From positions 1 to 6,132 of the forward strand of contig DWXX01000063.1 of the NCBI GenBank assembly GCA_019118985.1: a DNA stretch of 6,132 nt, written 5' to 3'. Both the position numbers and the translations under genes were made by a program. The DNA is from Candidatus Faecalibacterium faecipullorum. Its GTDB lineage: Bacteria > Bacillota > Clostridia > Oscillospirales > Ruminococcaceae. Shown piece after piece: positions 5,863 through 6,132 of the stretch; the first letter of the stretch is position 1; the number at the start of each line of letters is the position of its first letter. The notes beneath the pieces are model-generated. The model was not told where the DNA came from. It was given only the letters and a program-made list of their open reading frames with translations, and did not search any database.

Positions 5863-5892
5863 ATTATACCCTTTTACGGAATCTGTGTGCAA
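5863..5892 (-). promoter_or_regulatory. Sigma-A-type promoter of the mglBAC operon
   Basis: On the minus strand a perfect -10 box, TATAAT (5868-5863), is preceded after 18 nt by TTGCAC (5892-5887), a 3/6 match to the -35 consensus. Transcription would start near 5855-5857, about 75 nt before the mglB ATG. A weak -35 box fits a promoter that needs an activator, which agrees with the inverted repeats upstream. Confidence 0.65.
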
Positions 5893-5931
5893 TAGTGAGA
5901 CTGGACAAGTTTATATAAATATTTTTGGGAT

Positions 5932-5941
5932 TTGTGCACAA
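5932..5941. promoter_or_regulatory. Candidate operator palindrome TTGTGCACAA
   Basis: This is a perfect 10-bp palindrome about 40 bp upstream of the mglB -35 box, near -80 from the predicted start. The position suits an activator or a repressor that loops DNA. It does not match the catabolite-response (cre) consensus that I know. No regulator gene is visible in the window. Confidence 0.3.
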
Positions 5942-5966
5942 TGGACGACCGGAAATTTTTTATATA

Positions 5967-5980
5967 TCTCACAAATGAGA
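5967..5980. promoter_or_regulatory. Candidate operator inverted repeat TCTCA-N4-TGAGA
   Basis: Two perfect 5-bp half sites flank a CAAA spacer. A further TGAGA half site at 5896-5900 sits 4 bp from the mglB -35 box. A shared half site near the promoter and a full site about 75 bp upstream is a pattern seen with transcription factors, but the half sites are short enough for chance. Confidence 0.3.
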
Positions 5981-6084
5981 CAATACTGCATGGCGGAACA
6001 TCAAAAGTAGCACTTTGCCGCATACAGGCCACGTTTGGATACAAGAAAGGCTGCGCCGGTACGACGGCGGCGGTGCGGCTGGCG

Positions 6085-6117
6085 CGGCGGGCGCCGCCGG
6101 CGGGTCTGTCCCGCCGG
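6085..6117. repeat. Two adjacent GC-rich inverted repeats near the right edge
   Basis: CGGCGG-GCG-CCGCCG (6085-6099) and CCGGCGGG-TCTGT-CCCGCCGG (6097-6117) are both perfect and share three bases, so only one can form fully at a time. No T-run follows on either strand. They may lie in the end or beginning of a gene beyond the window. Confidence 0.5.
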
Positions 6118-6132
6118 GCGGGGGCGGCGGCC

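Larger units (their letters stand above)
5893..6132. other. Intergenic region upstream of the mgl promoter, no supported gene
   Basis: Together with the leader and promoter, more than 300 nt at this end hold no gene I can support. From 5893 to 5985 the DNA is AT-rich and includes the palindromes TTTATATAAA (5910-5919) and TTGTGCACAA (5932-5941) and the inverted repeat TCTCA-CAAA-TGAGA (5967-5980). TGAGAC occurs twice, at 5896 and 5976. From about 6050 to the edge the sequence turns very GC-rich, with hairpins at 6085-6099 and 6097-6117. Several frames run open off the right edge there, but none has a start with a ribosome binding site. Confidence 0.5.

Noticed and set aside
6015..6132. Plus-strand frame from TTG 6015 giving a Gly/Ala-rich peptide that runs off the edge, and minus-strand Pro/Ala-rich frames running in from the edge
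   Set aside because: The plus frame has no ribosome binding site and a weak start. The minus frames have no supported start or family. GC-rich DNA lacks stop codons by chance, so open frames here mean little.

Overview
The window looks like chromosomal DNA of a GC-rich gut Clostridium, most likely in the Oscillospiraceae/Ruminococcaceae (Faecalibacterium, Gemmiger or Subdoligranulum type). The reasons are strong AGGAGG-type ribosome binding sites before every gene, sigma-A-like promoters with AT-rich -10 boxes in an otherwise GC-rich background, a lipoprotein sugar-binding protein with a Ser/Ala/Glu linker after the lipidated Cys, and GC-ending codons. The genus is an inference from style, not from a marker gene.

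Layout. Bases 1-136 hold a terminator-like hairpin and a good promoter for the first gene. Bases 137-1495 (+) encode an 11-helix sodium:neurotransmitter-symporter (NSS, SNF) family transporter. A strong, probably bidirectional terminator (1505-1560) separates it from the convergent leftward genes. Bases 1574-1900 (-) encode a small unrecognised protein with an Ala/Arg/Glu heptad coiled coil and one C-terminal membrane helix. Bases 2000-5781 (-) are a complete galactose/methyl-galactoside-type ABC importer, transcribed mglB (binding lipoprotein), mglA (double ATPase), mglC (permease). A terminator at 1941-1976 ends it. Bases 5782-6132 contain the mglB leader and promoter, an AT-rich stretch with inverted repeats, and a very GC-rich right edge with no gene I can support.

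How the genes work together. MglB captures a hexose outside the membrane, MglC forms the channel and MglA powers import. A and C are tightly coupled (19 nt apart), while B and A are separated by 160 nt carrying two hairpins, one of them terminator-like. This suggests that the binding protein is made in excess over the membrane complex. The NSS transporter is an independent unit, probably importing an amino acid with Na+. The small coiled-coil gene appears to have its own promoter, whose -35 box overlaps the T-tract of the mgl terminator.

I see no new defence, mobile or RNA-guided system here. The points most worth checking are the B-A intercistronic structure, the combined twin-arginine plus lipobox signal of MglB, a His-to-Asn change in its sugar pocket, and the unnamed coiled-coil membrane protein.
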